Shown one piece after another: positions 14,657 through 22,626 of a stretch of DNA of 40,654 nucleotides. The position numbers were made by a program, and so were the translations under genes. The stretch's first letter is position 1, and each line of letters begins with the position of its first letter. This stretch comes from a virus. The DNA lies in IMG/VR virus record IMGVR_UViG_3300028864_000048, positions 1-40,654 of that record; one strand, given 5' to 3'. The notes beneath the pieces are model-generated. The model was not told where the DNA came from and searched no databases. It saw only the letters and a program-made list of their open reading frames with translations.

Positions 14657-15172
14657 ATGGAAAAATTAATTGATGACTTGTTTCGAATCAACAAGGATCT
14701 ATCTCTAAAACTAGAGATAACAGGAAAGTACTCAGAGTCCTATAAACTATCTGTCCTCATGTATAATAGACCTATCTTACATACAGGTCAAAGAACTTTA
14801 GAAGAAGCAGTAAAGTATTTTTATCTTCCTGAGACTATCGAGAAACTTGCTTTAGCAATAACTCAAACAGAACCTATTAAAGAACTATGGAGAAAAGCCG
14901 CAGAGTTTGATCCTACTTTAACTATTGTTTTAAAAGAAACTATTTATGGGGGATTTAAATTACGGAGAAGTACTCTAAACTCTGAGGAAGATTTTACTCT
15001 AAACTTTAATGAACTTCCTGGTTTAGCTAAAATTTTAGAGATTAAAATAGAAGAGAATAGAATAGCTAGTATAGTACGTTCCTTTGGGAAGAACTTTAAA
15101 GATAATGGCATCTATAAAGGTGGTTGGAAGAATGTTGGGACTCTTGATGATTTATATAACAACATAGAGTAA
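14657..15172 (+). CDS. Unknown protein coupled to acetyltransferase
   Basis: A 171-residue mixed alpha-beta protein starting MEKLIDDLFRINKD. Visible: beta segments (SLKLEITGKY, LTIVLKETIYGGFKLRR) and a C-terminal WKNVGTLDDLYNNIE. No known family. Its stop overlaps the start of the acetyltransferase gene by one base (TAATG), so the two are co-made; it may be the substrate or partner of the acetyltransferase, which is inference. Confidence 0.65.
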   Translation: MEKLIDDLFRINKDLSLKLEITGKYSESYKLSVLMYNRPILHTGQRTLEEAVKYFYLPETIEKLALAITQTEPIKELWRKAAEFDPTLTIVLKETIYGGFKLRRSTLNSEEDFTLNFNELPGLAKILEIKIEENRIASIVRSFGKNFKDNGIYKGGWKNVGTLDDLYNNIE

Positions 15173-15525
15173 TGCAACTATTTAATATTCCAACTAAGTT
15201 CTCCGCTAATCTATCCCCCGATAATGTACAAGACACTCTCACAATAATAGAGAAAGAAGGCAAGAGCTTTGTTCAAGTATACTGGTATCATGATGACCCT
15301 CTATCTTTTTATATAGCAAGTCTATATGTAACAGATACTAAGAAAGGTTTAGGAAATAATCTCTTAGATTTATGTGAGGATCTTGGAAGAGAATTAAGTA
15401 AAAAAGACTCTTATCTTTGGGTAGAAAAAAACTCATGGATGCATGAGTGGTATTTAAGAAGAGGCTACACAGACTACAAAGATCATGAGAAAGAAAATTA
15501 TATATGGATGAGAAAACTCTTATAA
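15172..15525 (+). CDS. GNAT-family acetyltransferase
   Basis: A 117-residue protein with the GNAT core: strand ASLYVTDTKKGLG followed by helix NNLLDLCEDLGREL (acetyl-CoA loop around residues 52-60), then a strand YLWVEKNS, and WYLRRGY in the C-terminal motif region. Shorter than typical GNAT domains (about 140), with a reduced N-terminus. Likely transfers an acetyl group from acetyl-CoA to an amine on a protein or small molecule; the substrate is unknown. Followed by a clear terminator. Confidence 0.75.
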   Translation: MQLFNIPTKFSANLSPDNVQDTLTIIEKEGKSFVQVYWYHDDPLSFYIASLYVTDTKKGLGNNLLDLCEDLGRELSKKDSYLWVEKNSWMHEWYLRRGYTDYKDHEKENYIWMRKLL

Positions 15526-15529
15526 AATA

Positions 15530-15568
15530 AAAACCCCAAGTACTCTTAGTACCTGGGGTTTTCTTTTT
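15530..15568 (+). terminator. Intrinsic terminator
   Basis: AAAACCCC (15530-15537) pairs with GGGGTTTT (15555-15562), with inner GTAC/GTAC, followed by CTTTTT. Ends the 14657-15525 unit; the A-rich left arm also gives a T tract for leftward transcripts. Confidence 0.8.
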
Positions 15569-15572
15569 CCTA

Positions 15573-15632
15573 TTACCATTTAACAGGAGGTAAAGTAGGA
15601 GTAGGACAACAACTCTTTGAAATAGTTTCCAT
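15573..15632 (-). CDS. Possible peptide (19 aa), Cys-Pro rich
   Basis: Minus-strand ORF METISKSCCPTPTLPPVKW. Too short for certainty, but the Cys-Cys-Pro composition is unusual in this AT-rich background and it lies downstream of the 15703-17658 gene in the same direction. Could be chance. Confidence 0.25.
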   Translation of the reverse strand: METISKSCCPTPTLPPVKW

Positions 15633-15702
15633 AATAAATATATTTAGTTAATCACAAACTTATGTATTACTACACAAACTTAAAACAATATTTCTGTAGT
15701 TA

Positions 15703-17658
15703 CTACTTTTTAATTATTCTCTTGGCAGTAACACTAGCCTCTGGCAACATAATTGAACCAGGCACTTGTAGATAATCCTGTAATCTCTGGAAGGATTCTT
15801 TTAACTTAGGGTCTGCCAGCCATTCCTGTGGTTTGTCATAGTACCTAAACTTTTTATAGTCTCCTTTAAATAAAAGATTTCTCAATCCTCCATCTACTTC
15901 ATTCTGTATCAACTCATCTTTACTATCTTTATAATCTCCTTGCTGTTCATTAAATCTTTTTGTTCCCCAATAAGTAGCATCTTTACCCGCAGGACTTGCT
16001 AAGAAATTCTTTTTAAACTCTTCCTTATGATAGTTGAATGCTGGATCTTCTTTAGAGAGACCATGAGATACAAAATCTAAAGCTAAAGTTTGTGGAGTCT
16101 CTGTCTCAGGATTATAAATATCAGCATGTTTACCAGGTTGAGGATGGGGTATCTTTACAGAATCTGAATAGTTAATAGATGGAGTATCAGGTCCTATATA
16201 CTCTACACCATGCACACCTTTACTATTAGGTTGTAGAACTATCTTTCCTTGCATAGCCTTAAGTCCAGGAAATTGTCCTAATACTTGTTGTTCTGTTATT
16301 TTACTCCCAGTCTGATGTTTAGGAATTAATCTACCACCTCTTCTTTTAAAAATTATTTCTTTTGGAAGTTCTTTTAAATAATTTGGTACAATATCTTGAA
16401 AATGGTTAAGATTAAATCTATTAGTTGATTTAGGGGTACCTTGACCAACCTCAACTATAGGATTGTTTTGTAATAGATAAAATGGATTACCTACTTTATC
16501 TAACATACCTGCTTCCTTCTCTGCTTTTAATCTCAAAAAAGGATTTGATTCTCCTCCCCATCCTCCCCATCTACCTGAATAATCTTTTGGGTTAAATTTC
16601 CATAAGTCTTGTGTGATTAAAGTAGGCTTCCCATTAATTATTTTATTCTGAATCATGTGGCCTCCAATATCATCTATAGGACTTGCTGGGGACCTGGTTC
16701 TTCCTACTGCACCCTGTTCAACAGTAGGTAGGGCATAAGCGTCTGAATACACTGGTTCTCCATGTTTTATACTAGAATTCATCATATAAGTCTTAGCTTT
16801 AGGGTATAGTTTATCAAATCTCTCACCTAAAGGAATATTAGCAACATCTTTCCCAGCTTCAACCATAGAACCTGGTTCTCCATATAAATATGTCCTAATT
16901 AAATTGCGATTTATATCTGTCTCACCACCAAGTGATCCGGCGTATTTACCAAATTCAGGAGTTGCATATGATATATTTTTAAGTTTACTTAAGGACATTG
17001 TAGGAGACCCCCCTGAAATATTCATTACTTTTTCTGCTAGCTTTTTTATAGGAGTACTTAAAGGAGTCCTCATTAATGGAGACATAATTCTATTTCCCGC
17101 AGCTTCTCCATATAGTAATAACTTATCTTTTAAAGGAACTGCTACTTCAGAGTCAACTACCTTTTCTACTAGTTTGCCTGGATGTAAAGCCCAGTGATCC
17201 AAATTTAATGCATGGTATCCTTTCTCAGGGGCATCTGCAGTTACTCCAGGAATATTCATTAACTTCTTAGTAATATTTGGTAGTGCATCTTCAATTCCCC
17301 CAACTACTTTACCTATACCTTCAGCTGTTTTATAAGCTGTTCCACCCATTAATTCATTACCTAATCCATAAGTAATTGCTTGTGCTAGTAAAGGAACTCT
17401 ACCTTTCCAACCTGCTCTACCTTTCTCTAGTTCATCTTGAGAGGGAAATCTAAATTGGCTACCCATAGTTAAAGCACCAGTACCCATATCAGTAATAAAA
17501 TTAGTAGTCTTCTCATCAGTTCTAGCATCATTCTCAACTTTCTTTAACTCTGGAGTTTTAAAAGTAGAAGGATTTAAATAAGTACGATTTTTATCAGCTT
17601 GATCTATTTGGTCTTGTGTAATTTTATTACCAGTTTGATATTTTGGAGTTACTTTCAT
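15703..17658 (-). CDS. Large protein with repeated PK-x-Q-x-G motif
   Basis: A 651-residue protein, start taken at ATG 17658 (MKVTPKYQTGNKITQ) because the promoter box at 17684-17691 is too close to the ATG at 17682. The N-terminal motif TPKYQTGNKITQ recurs at about residue 444 as IPKHQTGSKITEQQ, so the protein looks like two modules with the same leader. The C-terminal module (about 445-651) is mixed alpha-beta (ETPQTLALDFVSHGLSKEDP) with a conserved-looking DALDFVSH-type segment and acidic helices. Related leaders start the proteins at 18864-19145 and 19157-19534. Possibly a virion cargo protein ejected with DNA, by analogy with large internal proteins of crAss-like phages; this is inference. 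Confidence 0.65.
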   Translation of the reverse strand: MKVTPKYQTGNKITQDQIDQADKNRTYLNPSTFKTPELKKVENDARTDEKTTNFITDMGTGALTMGSQFRFPSQDELEKGRAGWKGRVPLLAQAITYGLGNELMGGTAYKTAEGIGKVVGGIEDALPNITKKLMNIPGVTADAPEKGYHALNLDHWALHPGKLVEKVVDSEVAVPLKDKLLLYGEAAGNRIMSPLMRTPLSTPIKKLAEKVMNISGGSPTMSLSKLKNISYATPEFGKYAGSLGGETDINRNLIRTYLYGEPGSMVEAGKDVANIPLGERFDKLYPKAKTYMMNSSIKHGEPVYSDAYALPTVEQGAVGRTRSPASPIDDIGGHMIQNKIINGKPTLITQDLWKFNPKDYSGRWGGWGGESNPFLRLKAEKEAGMLDKVGNPFYLLQNNPIVEVGQGTPKSTNRFNLNHFQDIVPNYLKELPKEIIFKRRGGRLIPKHQTGSKITEQQVLGQFPGLKAMQGKIVLQPNSKGVHGVEYIGPDTPSINYSDSVKIPHPQPGKHADIYNPETETPQTLALDFVSHGLSKEDPAFNYHKEEFKKNFLASPAGKDATYWGTKRFNEQQGDYKDSKDELIQNEVDGGLRNLLFKGDYKKFRYYDKPQEWLADPKLKESFQRLQDYLQVPGSIMLPEASVTAKRIIKK

Positions 17659-17683
17659 ATAAAATTTATTTTGATTTACCATA

Positions 17684-17691
17684 CAAAAGTA
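17684..17691 (-). promoter_or_regulatory. Promoter (-7 TACTTTTG)
   Basis: Minus-strand TACTTTTG fits TAnnTTTG and sits in the short gap between two divergent genes. No clear -33 element. Confidence 0.45.
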
Positions 17692-17731
17692 CAAATATTT
17701 TAATTAACTTCGCAGTTTTAAACTATATAAT

Positions 17732-18127
17732 ATGGGTACACAAGCAAAAATAGGTTTCTTTCAAGAAGTACAAGCAAATGGTTCTGTAGCAAATAGTTTT
17801 ATGAGGTTATTAGAACTTCTATTCTTCATATTATTATGTGCCTATACTTTCTTTTCCTTTGTGGCATACAATGCTCAACTAATAGAATACACAACTTTAT
17901 TAAAAACAAACTGTATAACAGAACAAAGTTACAATATGTTAGTCTCTCAACTTAAAAGAATAGATTGGGATATCTTTGTAATTTTAGTAATTGCCTCGGT
18001 AGTTCCTAAAGCAATACAGAAATTTGCAGAAGCAAAGACTGGAGTAAAAGATACAACTGAAAGTTCAGTAACAACTACCACAATAGATAAATCACAAACA
18101 ACAACTCCGTTGCCACCAATACAATAA
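17732..18127 (+). CDS. Holin-like membrane protein
   Basis: A 131-residue protein with two membrane helices (about 26-46 and 79-92) and a Thr/Ser/Pro-rich tail (KSQTTTPLPPIQ). Size, topology and position directly in front of an Rz-like gene suggest a holin that permeabilises the inner membrane at lysis. No named holin family recognised; the tail resembles the flexible end of several Bacteroidota phage holins. The start is preceded by AT-rich sequence with no Shine-Dalgarno. Confidence 0.55.
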   Translation: MGTQAKIGFFQEVQANGSVANSFMRLLELLFFILLCAYTFFSFVAYNAQLIEYTTLLKTNCITEQSYNMLVSQLKRIDWDIFVILVIASVVPKAIQKFAEAKTGVKDTTESSVTTTTIDKSQTTTPLPPIQ

Positions 18128-18132
18128 ATAAT

Positions 18133-18837
18133 ATGGACACACAAGTAATACAGGATAAAGCCCTGATAGTTAAAACAACACTACAAAAATGGTTGGGATA
18201 TGGTAAATATATATTAGTAGGGATTCTATTAATTACTGTAATAGTTTTATATTACCAGAATAAAAGTTTAGATAAGAAGAATCAAATACAAGCAGTCTCA
18301 CTTATGGCACAGACAGATTCTGCAGTAATGTATAAAACTAAAGCTGGGGAAGCTTATTTCCAAACTCAATCTATAGAAGTAGAAAGAAATGCTCTAAAGA
18401 AATCATTAGAAGCCCAAGGATTTGATTTAAAACAATTGAAAGCGGAAAAAGTAGCATGGAGAGATGTAGTCTCAACTTTAAAGATGGAATTAGCTGCTGC
18501 TGGAGAAATACATACAAATGTTAAAGACTCTATTATACATGACACAATTGTTGGACCGATTCTTTTACAAAAGATATTTTGGAGTAATAAATTTTTAACT
18601 TTAAATGGTCAAATAAAAAATAAAGAATTTGATGCCACATATATGTATCAAACTAAAATTAATTCAGTCACAGAGAAACAAGGAAAATCATATATAGTAA
18701 CCACTTCTCTTTCAGATCCACTTGCTAAAATAACTAATGGATCTCAAATTATAATCACACCCACTTCTAAATGGTATATGAAACCCTGGTTATGGGGAAC
18801 AGTTGCTTTTATTGGTGGAGTATTTATAGCCAAATAA
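18133..18837 (+). CDS. Rz-like spanin-type protein
   Basis: A 234-residue protein: cytoplasmic start, membrane helix (about 26-41), coiled coil (about 75-120, RNALKKSLEAQGFDLKQL), a beta-rich part (140-205) and a C-terminal WYMKPWLWG followed by a second hydrophobic helix (219-233). N-terminal anchor plus coiled coil is the plan of i-spanins; the second C-terminal helix with the WYMKPW pattern is common in Bacteroidota phage Rz-like proteins. With the upstream holin-like protein this makes a lysis pair; the lysozyme itself is at 29345-29875. Terminator directly follows. Confidence 0.6.
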   Translation: MDTQVIQDKALIVKTTLQKWLGYGKYILVGILLITVIVLYYQNKSLDKKNQIQAVSLMAQTDSAVMYKTKAGEAYFQTQSIEVERNALKKSLEAQGFDLKQLKAEKVAWRDVVSTLKMELAAAGEIHTNVKDSIIHDTIVGPILLQKIFWSNKFLTLNGQIKNKEFDATYMYQTKINSVTEKQGKSYIVTTSLSDPLAKITNGSQIIITPTSKWYMKPWLWGTVAFIGGVFIAK

Positions 18838-18838
18838 G

Positions 18839-18865
18839 AAAAGCCCACATTTAGTGGGCTTTTTT
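18839..18865 (+). terminator. Intrinsic terminator
   Basis: GCCCAC-ATTTA-GTGGGC followed by six T. Separates the lysis pair from the converging leftward genes; the right arm touches the stop of 18864-19145. Confidence 0.85.
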
Positions 18866-19145
18866 AATGCTGTAGCATTTTTTCTAACATAGGACTATAA
18901 AGTACTCCGCCGTTTTTCTCTACAATAACTTTCCTAGGACCTTTCCCACCAGTAGTAGTCATCTCAATTTCTCCCCCATCTTCTTTCTTATGAAAACCAT
19001 GATGTTTCTTCATAGTCATCGCAAAGGCCTTTCTCCTAGGAGTACAGGTGGGCTTAGTCATTGGTGTACAGTACCCCTCATGCTTTGGGTTTACTGCCCC
19101 CTTAAGCCAACCTCCTTTTTTATTTTTAGGAATTAGTAAGATCAT
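18864..19145 (-). CDS. Small basic phage protein with GYCTPMTK motif
   Basis: A 93-residue Lys- and His-rich protein. N-terminus LLIPKNKKGGWLKG is followed by NPKHEGYCTPMTKPTCTPRR and KAFAMTMKKHHGFHKK; a pattern like GYCTPMTK...TCTPRRKA is familiar from small proteins of many large phages, function unknown. The C-terminal 35 residues hold GG pairs and acidic groups. The N-terminal IPK...GG links it to 19157-19534 and 15703-17658. It may be a DNA-associated virion protein. Confidence 0.65.
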   Translation of the reverse strand: MILLIPKNKKGGWLKGAVNPKHEGYCTPMTKPTCTPRRKAFAMTMKKHHGFHKKEDGGEIEMTTTGGKGPRKVIVEKNGGVLYSPMLEKMLQH

Positions 19146-19156
19146 GGCAGATTAAA

Positions 19157-19534
19157 TTAATATCCTCTTTCTTTCCTACTAGATGCCAATTGTCTAGATT
19201 CAAATGCTCTAGCTTCTTTGTCTTTCTTTTCTTTAGCAGCGATCTCAGCATTTGATTTGTCCAAATCTTCTCTCTGAGATTTTGTAGTATTCATAATAGG
19301 AGTCTTTAGATTTGCAGTAGAGTCATTTCTAAATTGTTGTACATTAGTCATTTGTTTAGGATCATTTAAAGGTGGTCTTTTTTTAACAACCTCTATTTTA
19401 TTTCCATCTTGATTTTTCTTTACTTTAGCTAAAGATATGGCTTCTTGTACTTTTGATTTACCTGTTTGTTTTTCAGGATTTTTTTCCTCAAATTTTCCAC
19501 CCTTTTGATTCTTTGGTATTAATTTTACACTCAT
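19157..19534 (-). CDS. Disordered basic protein with IPK-x-Q-K-G leader
   Basis: A 125-residue, very Lys-, Glu- and Gln-rich protein, predicted disordered. Starts MSVKLIPKNQKGGKF, the same leader type as neighbours on this strand. No fold recognised. First gene after the divergent promoter at 19563-19598 on the minus strand; forms a unit with 18864-19145. Low complexity and leader suggest an internal virion or cargo component. Confidence 0.6.
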   Translation of the reverse strand: MSVKLIPKNQKGGKFEEKNPEKQTGKSKVQEAISLAKVKKNQDGNKIEVVKKRPPLNDPKQMTNVQQFRNDSTANLKTPIMNTTKSQREDLDKSNAEIAAKEKKDKEARAFESRQLASSRKERGY

Positions 19535-19562
19535 AATATTTTAAAATTTAACGTTAAACTTA

Positions 19563-19598
19563 TTTGCAAAGTTAAAGTATTTTTTATACATTTGCAAA
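19563..19598. promoter_or_regulatory. Interlocked divergent promoters
   Basis: Plus strand: TTTG (19563-19566), 20-base spacer, TACATTTG (19587-19594). Minus strand: TTTG (19598-19595), 20-base spacer, TAACTTTG (19574-19567). Two TTTGCAAA palindromes (19563-19570 and 19591-19598) each provide the -33 of one promoter and the end of the -7 of the other. Drives 19635 rightward and 19534 leftward. Confidence 0.7.
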
Positions 19599-19634
19599 CG
19601 ATAAAGATTATTAATTCACACTAAATATAGATAA

Positions 19635-20003
19635 ATGGAATTACACGAACTTAAGGATTACCTAGATTTGAAATTTGACATGAACAATGAAGTGTTAACC
19701 GAAAAATTTTCAAACGTGAATCTACAATTAGGAGCTATAAAAGAGCAAACTACTAAAACAAATGGTAGAGTAAATAAACTAGAAGCAAAGATGGAAGAAA
19801 CCGAACTTCGTAATAGTACACATATTTTATCGTGTCCTATTAAAAAGGAACTTGATGACTATAAACTACAAATGGGAGAAGATTTATTTCTCTTTACTTT
19901 TATGAGAAAGTACCCAAAGACAAGTACAATTATAGGAATGATTTTAATCTCATTAATTGCAGCAGGTGGAGTAGGAAAAGTAATTACACTTTTCGGATTA
20001 TAA
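19635..20003 (+). CDS. XhlA-like coiled-coil, C-terminal membrane helix
   Basis: A 122-residue protein with an N-terminal coiled coil (about 5-60, with repeated heptads and KLEAKMEETELRN) and a C-terminal membrane helix (about 97-120, TSTIIGMILISLIAAGG). The plan matches hemolysin XhlA-type phage proteins that assist holins. No sequence family confirmed by eye. It is the first gene of the rightward nuclease/packaging block, expressed from the divergent promoter. Confidence 0.6.
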   Translation: MELHELKDYLDLKFDMNNEVLTEKFSNVNLQLGAIKEQTTKTNGRVNKLEAKMEETELRNSTHILSCPIKKELDDYKLQMGEDLFLFTFMRKYPKTSTIIGMILISLIAAGGVGKVITLFGL

Positions 20004-20032
20004 AAAGAATAAAAAGAATAAAAAATAAATAA

Positions 20033-20941
20033 ATGAATGAATTAATATATGATAAGAGAAATGGTAATGTAGCCTTCAGAGATTCTGATCACACATACTT
20101 TGATCTCAGAGACCCAAAGAAAAAATATGTATCAGTAACAACTTGTATCGCTGATTATTATGAACCATTTGATGACTTATTTTGGTCACACTATAAAGCT
20201 TTAGAAGCTTTATATGGTATAGATAATTTTAAAGGAACAAGAATTAAAACTGAATTACTTAAAACTAAAGTGTGGAAAGACTCTTACTGTACACAATTAG
20301 GAATTGATCCTATAGATGTGGAAGAAAATGCTAGAACTATAGCAGAGGGGTACAAGAAAAATAGTAAGGAAGCATGTGACTATGGTACTGCATACCATCT
20401 CCAACAAGAACTTAAATTTTATAATGCCCCCACAATTAATCTTCATCAATACGATAAGAGATTTCAAGGAGACTTTGTTTGTAGAAGAGATAATTATGAG
20501 TTGGATTTAGAGTATGGAGTTTACCCAGAGTATCTTATCTCATGGGAAGAAGAAGATTTACGTATCTCAGGACAAATAGATCTACTTATAAAAGAAGGAA
20601 ATAACATTTATCTTATAGATTACAAGACAAATGCTAAAGGAGTTGAAGAAAAATCTTACTTCAATAACTTCACTAAGACTTATAAGATGATGAAGTATCC
20701 AGTAAACACTATAATGGATTGCGATAAAGGTCATTATATTCTTCAACTTAGTTTTTATGCTAGACTTCTACAAAAAATTAACCCAAACTTCAACATTAAA
20801 TTACTTTTAATTAAGCATTGTGATAGAGATGGGAAACAAACTGATATAGAACTTCCTTATATGCCTGGAGAAATTGATAAAATAATCAAGGACATTAAAA
20901 AGAAAAACTATATCGAGAGAGAAAGGAGTAAATCAAGATGA
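20033..20941 (+). CDS. PD-(D/E)XK nuclease (RecB/Cas4-like)
   Basis: A 302-residue nuclease. Motifs in order: GTAYHLQQE near 115 (the motif H), ISGQIDLLI at about 179-187 (catalytic Asp), IYLIDYKTN at about 192-200 (the DxK part), and LQLSFYARLLQ near 237 (motif with Gln and Tyr). This is the arrangement of RecB-family and Cas4-type exonucleases acting on DNA ends. No Fe-S cysteines in this chain, but a Cys-rich protein follows with an ATGA overlap. Likely role in recombination or genome processing before packaging. Confidence 0.8.
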   Translation: MNELIYDKRNGNVAFRDSDHTYFDLRDPKKKYVSVTTCIADYYEPFDDLFWSHYKALEALYGIDNFKGTRIKTELLKTKVWKDSYCTQLGIDPIDVEENARTIAEGYKKNSKEACDYGTAYHLQQELKFYNAPTINLHQYDKRFQGDFVCRRDNYELDLEYGVYPEYLISWEEEDLRISGQIDLLIKEGNNIYLIDYKTNAKGVEEKSYFNNFTKTYKMMKYPVNTIMDCDKGHYILQLSFYARLLQKINPNFNIKLLLIKHCDRDGKQTDIELPYMPGEIDKIIKDIKKKNYIERERSKSR

Positions 20942-21213
20942 AATTGAAACAAATTAAGGACATAGTAGAGGGGCATATCAACGAACTTCTAGGTAATCAT
21001 AAAGATCTAAGTGAGCATCGTTTAACAATCTGTATGAACTGCCCAATCTATAAGAGTACAATAGCTGGACCATTATGTGATCCAGACAAATGGATAAACA
21101 AGGAGAATGAAAGTTCTAATGTATTTTTTGAAGGAGCTATTCGCGGTTGTGGTTGTAGATTAAATGCCAAAACTGCACTAAGACATGCTAGATGCATTGT
21201 AAATAAATGGTAA
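20938..21213 (+). CDS. Small Cys-rich metal-binding protein
   Basis: A 91-residue protein with six to seven Cys in the pattern CMNCP, GPLCDP, RGCGCRL and ARCIVNKW, suitable for one zinc or iron-sulfur site. It overlaps the nuclease gene (ATGA), so the two are synthesised together. Conserved-looking C-terminal GCGCRLNAKTALRHARC. Inference: metal-binding partner of the nuclease. Confidence 0.65.
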   Translation: MKLKQIKDIVEGHINELLGNHKDLSEHRLTICMNCPIYKSTIAGPLCDPDKWINKENESSNVFFEGAIRGCGCRLNAKTALRHARCIVNKW

Positions 21214-22052
21214 TGAATAGATTATATACAGTAGATGAGAATTACTTCTCTGTAATAGATACAGAGTATAAAGCATATTTTTTAGGATTATTATATGCAG
21301 ATGGTACAAATTATTTAGGAAAAAGAAATAGATTTGAAATTCAAATATTAGAATCGGATAAAGAAATAATAGAAAGATTTAAAGAAGATATTCATTATAC
21401 TGGGCCTTTACATAATATTCCTGAAAGAATAATGTATAGTAAACTAAAAAATAAAACCTATATATGTAAACCTTTAGTTAGATTAAATATATCTTCTAAA
21501 AAGATTTGTGAAGATTTAGAAAAATTAGGAATGTCTAATAATAAAACTTTCACTTTAAAATTTCCGACTGCAGAACAAGTCCCTATTAAATTTATTTGGC
21601 ATTTCTTAAGAGGGTACAGTGATGGAGATGGCTATATAAGAAATACAGAGTGGTCAATAATTAGTACAGAAGAATTTTGTAATTCTGCAGCCAATTTAAT
21701 AACTAATGATTTATCTTTAAAGAAAACTATTAGAAAAAGAGGAAGTGTGTATGAAACCCACATAAGTGGAAATTTAAATACAGAGCTATTCCTTATAAAA
21801 TTATATAAGGAATCTTCTATATATTTAAATAGAAAATATAAAACATTTACTAAACTTCAAGAACAAAATAAAATAGTTAGTATCTCTACCTTACAAAGTA
21901 GAGATACTAAGAAAATAGCACAAGAAAATAAAATTATAATCATTAATAGGATAAAAAATGGTGAAAATATTATTAACTTAGCAAACGAATTAAATATCCA
22001 CTATACTACTCTATATAGATGGATGATAAAAAGTAATAGAGTAATAAATTAA
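21213..22052 (+). CDS. LAGLIDADG homing endonuclease
   Basis: A 279-residue protein with two LAGLIDADG motifs: YFLGLLYADG (about 21-30) and HFLRGYSDGDG (about 130-140), so a single chain can form the two-domain active site. A C-terminal helix-turn-helix (ENIINLANELNIHYTTLYRW) adds DNA binding. Start taken at ATG 21213, which overlaps the stop of the Cys-rich gene (TAATG); ATG 21207 is possible. More AT-rich than its neighbours and placed inside the nuclease-GroES operon, i.e. an insertion that kept the operon intact. Unlike the other nuclease genes, no promoter of its own seen. Confidence 0.87.
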   Translation: MNRLYTVDENYFSVIDTEYKAYFLGLLYADGTNYLGKRNRFEIQILESDKEIIERFKEDIHYTGPLHNIPERIMYSKLKNKTYICKPLVRLNISSKKICEDLEKLGMSNNKTFTLKFPTAEQVPIKFIWHFLRGYSDGDGYIRNTEWSIISTEEFCNSAANLITNDLSLKKTIRKRGSVYETHISGNLNTELFLIKLYKESSIYLNRKYKTFTKLQEQNKIVSISTLQSRDTKKIAQENKIIIINRIKNGENIINLANELNIHYTTLYRWMIKSNRVIN

Positions 22053-22063
22053 AATAATGAATT

Positions 22064-22387
22064 ATGAGTAATGAAAGAACGTTAAAAGTTAATCACTCCA
22101 ATATAGTGATTAAAGTAGTCGACAACAAGTACAGAAAAAAAGTAACCGCTAGTGGTCTTATTCTTCCCGAGGATGGTTTACATTTCTCACAAGAGACTGG
22201 GCAAGTTGAAAAAAATTTAGAAGAAATTATAGCACTCGCAGAAATTATTGCTGTAGGACCAGAGTGTAAGTATTATGTAACCGGAGATGATGTTTATGTT
22301 GATACTAGAAGTTTACGCCCAATTCCATTTGATGGTAGAGGTTACTTCTGTACAAACGAACAGAATGTCCTATGTGGAGTTGAGTAA
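22064..22387 (+). CDS. GroES-like co-chaperonin
   Basis: A 107-residue protein matching the Cpn10 fold pattern: NIVIKVVDN, then TASGLILPED, a mobile-loop region with EKNLEEI, AEIIAVGPECKYYVTGDDVYVD and a C-terminal EQNVLCGVE. GroES-like proteins of phages (T4 gp31 is the model) fit the host GroEL to fold the major capsid protein; here it may serve the same for the capsid protein at 37397-38821. Follows the homing gene by 11 bases; overlaps the next gene by one base. Confidence 0.75.
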   Translation: MSNERTLKVNHSNIVIKVVDNKYRKKVTASGLILPEDGLHFSQETGQVEKNLEEIIALAEIIAVGPECKYYVTGDDVYVDTRSLRPIPFDGRGYFCTNEQNVLCGVE

Positions 22388-22614
22388 TGGAAATAGTTAA
22401 AGTATATTATCTCCCAGGAGATATTTGCGAAATCAAACAAGACATTCCTAATAAACCACTTATGGTGGTTAAAAAGAAATACTCTAAAACGATTCGCCCT
22501 AACCCATTAGATTTAAAGAAAGATTTTCTCTTAGGTATTGTCTGTTATTGGTTTACCACAACAGGAGAATATCAAGAAAATGTTTTCTCCACAAAAGATT
22601 TGAGAAAAGTATAA
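22387..22614 (+). CDS. Small SH3-like protein (YodC/DUF2158-like pattern)
   Basis: A 75-residue protein. YLPGDICEIKQ, KPLMVVKKK, GIVCYWFTTTG and VFSTKDLRKV follow the plan of the YodC/DUF2158 group: a GD start, MxV strand, CxWF and a final F...L. Function of that group is unknown. Translation is coupled to the GroES-like gene (TAATG). Confidence 0.5.
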   Translation: MEIVKVYYLPGDICEIKQDIPNKPLMVVKKKYSKTIRPNPLDLKKDFLLGIVCYWFTTTGEYQENVFSTKDLRKV

Positions 22615-22626
22615 ACAAGATATAAA

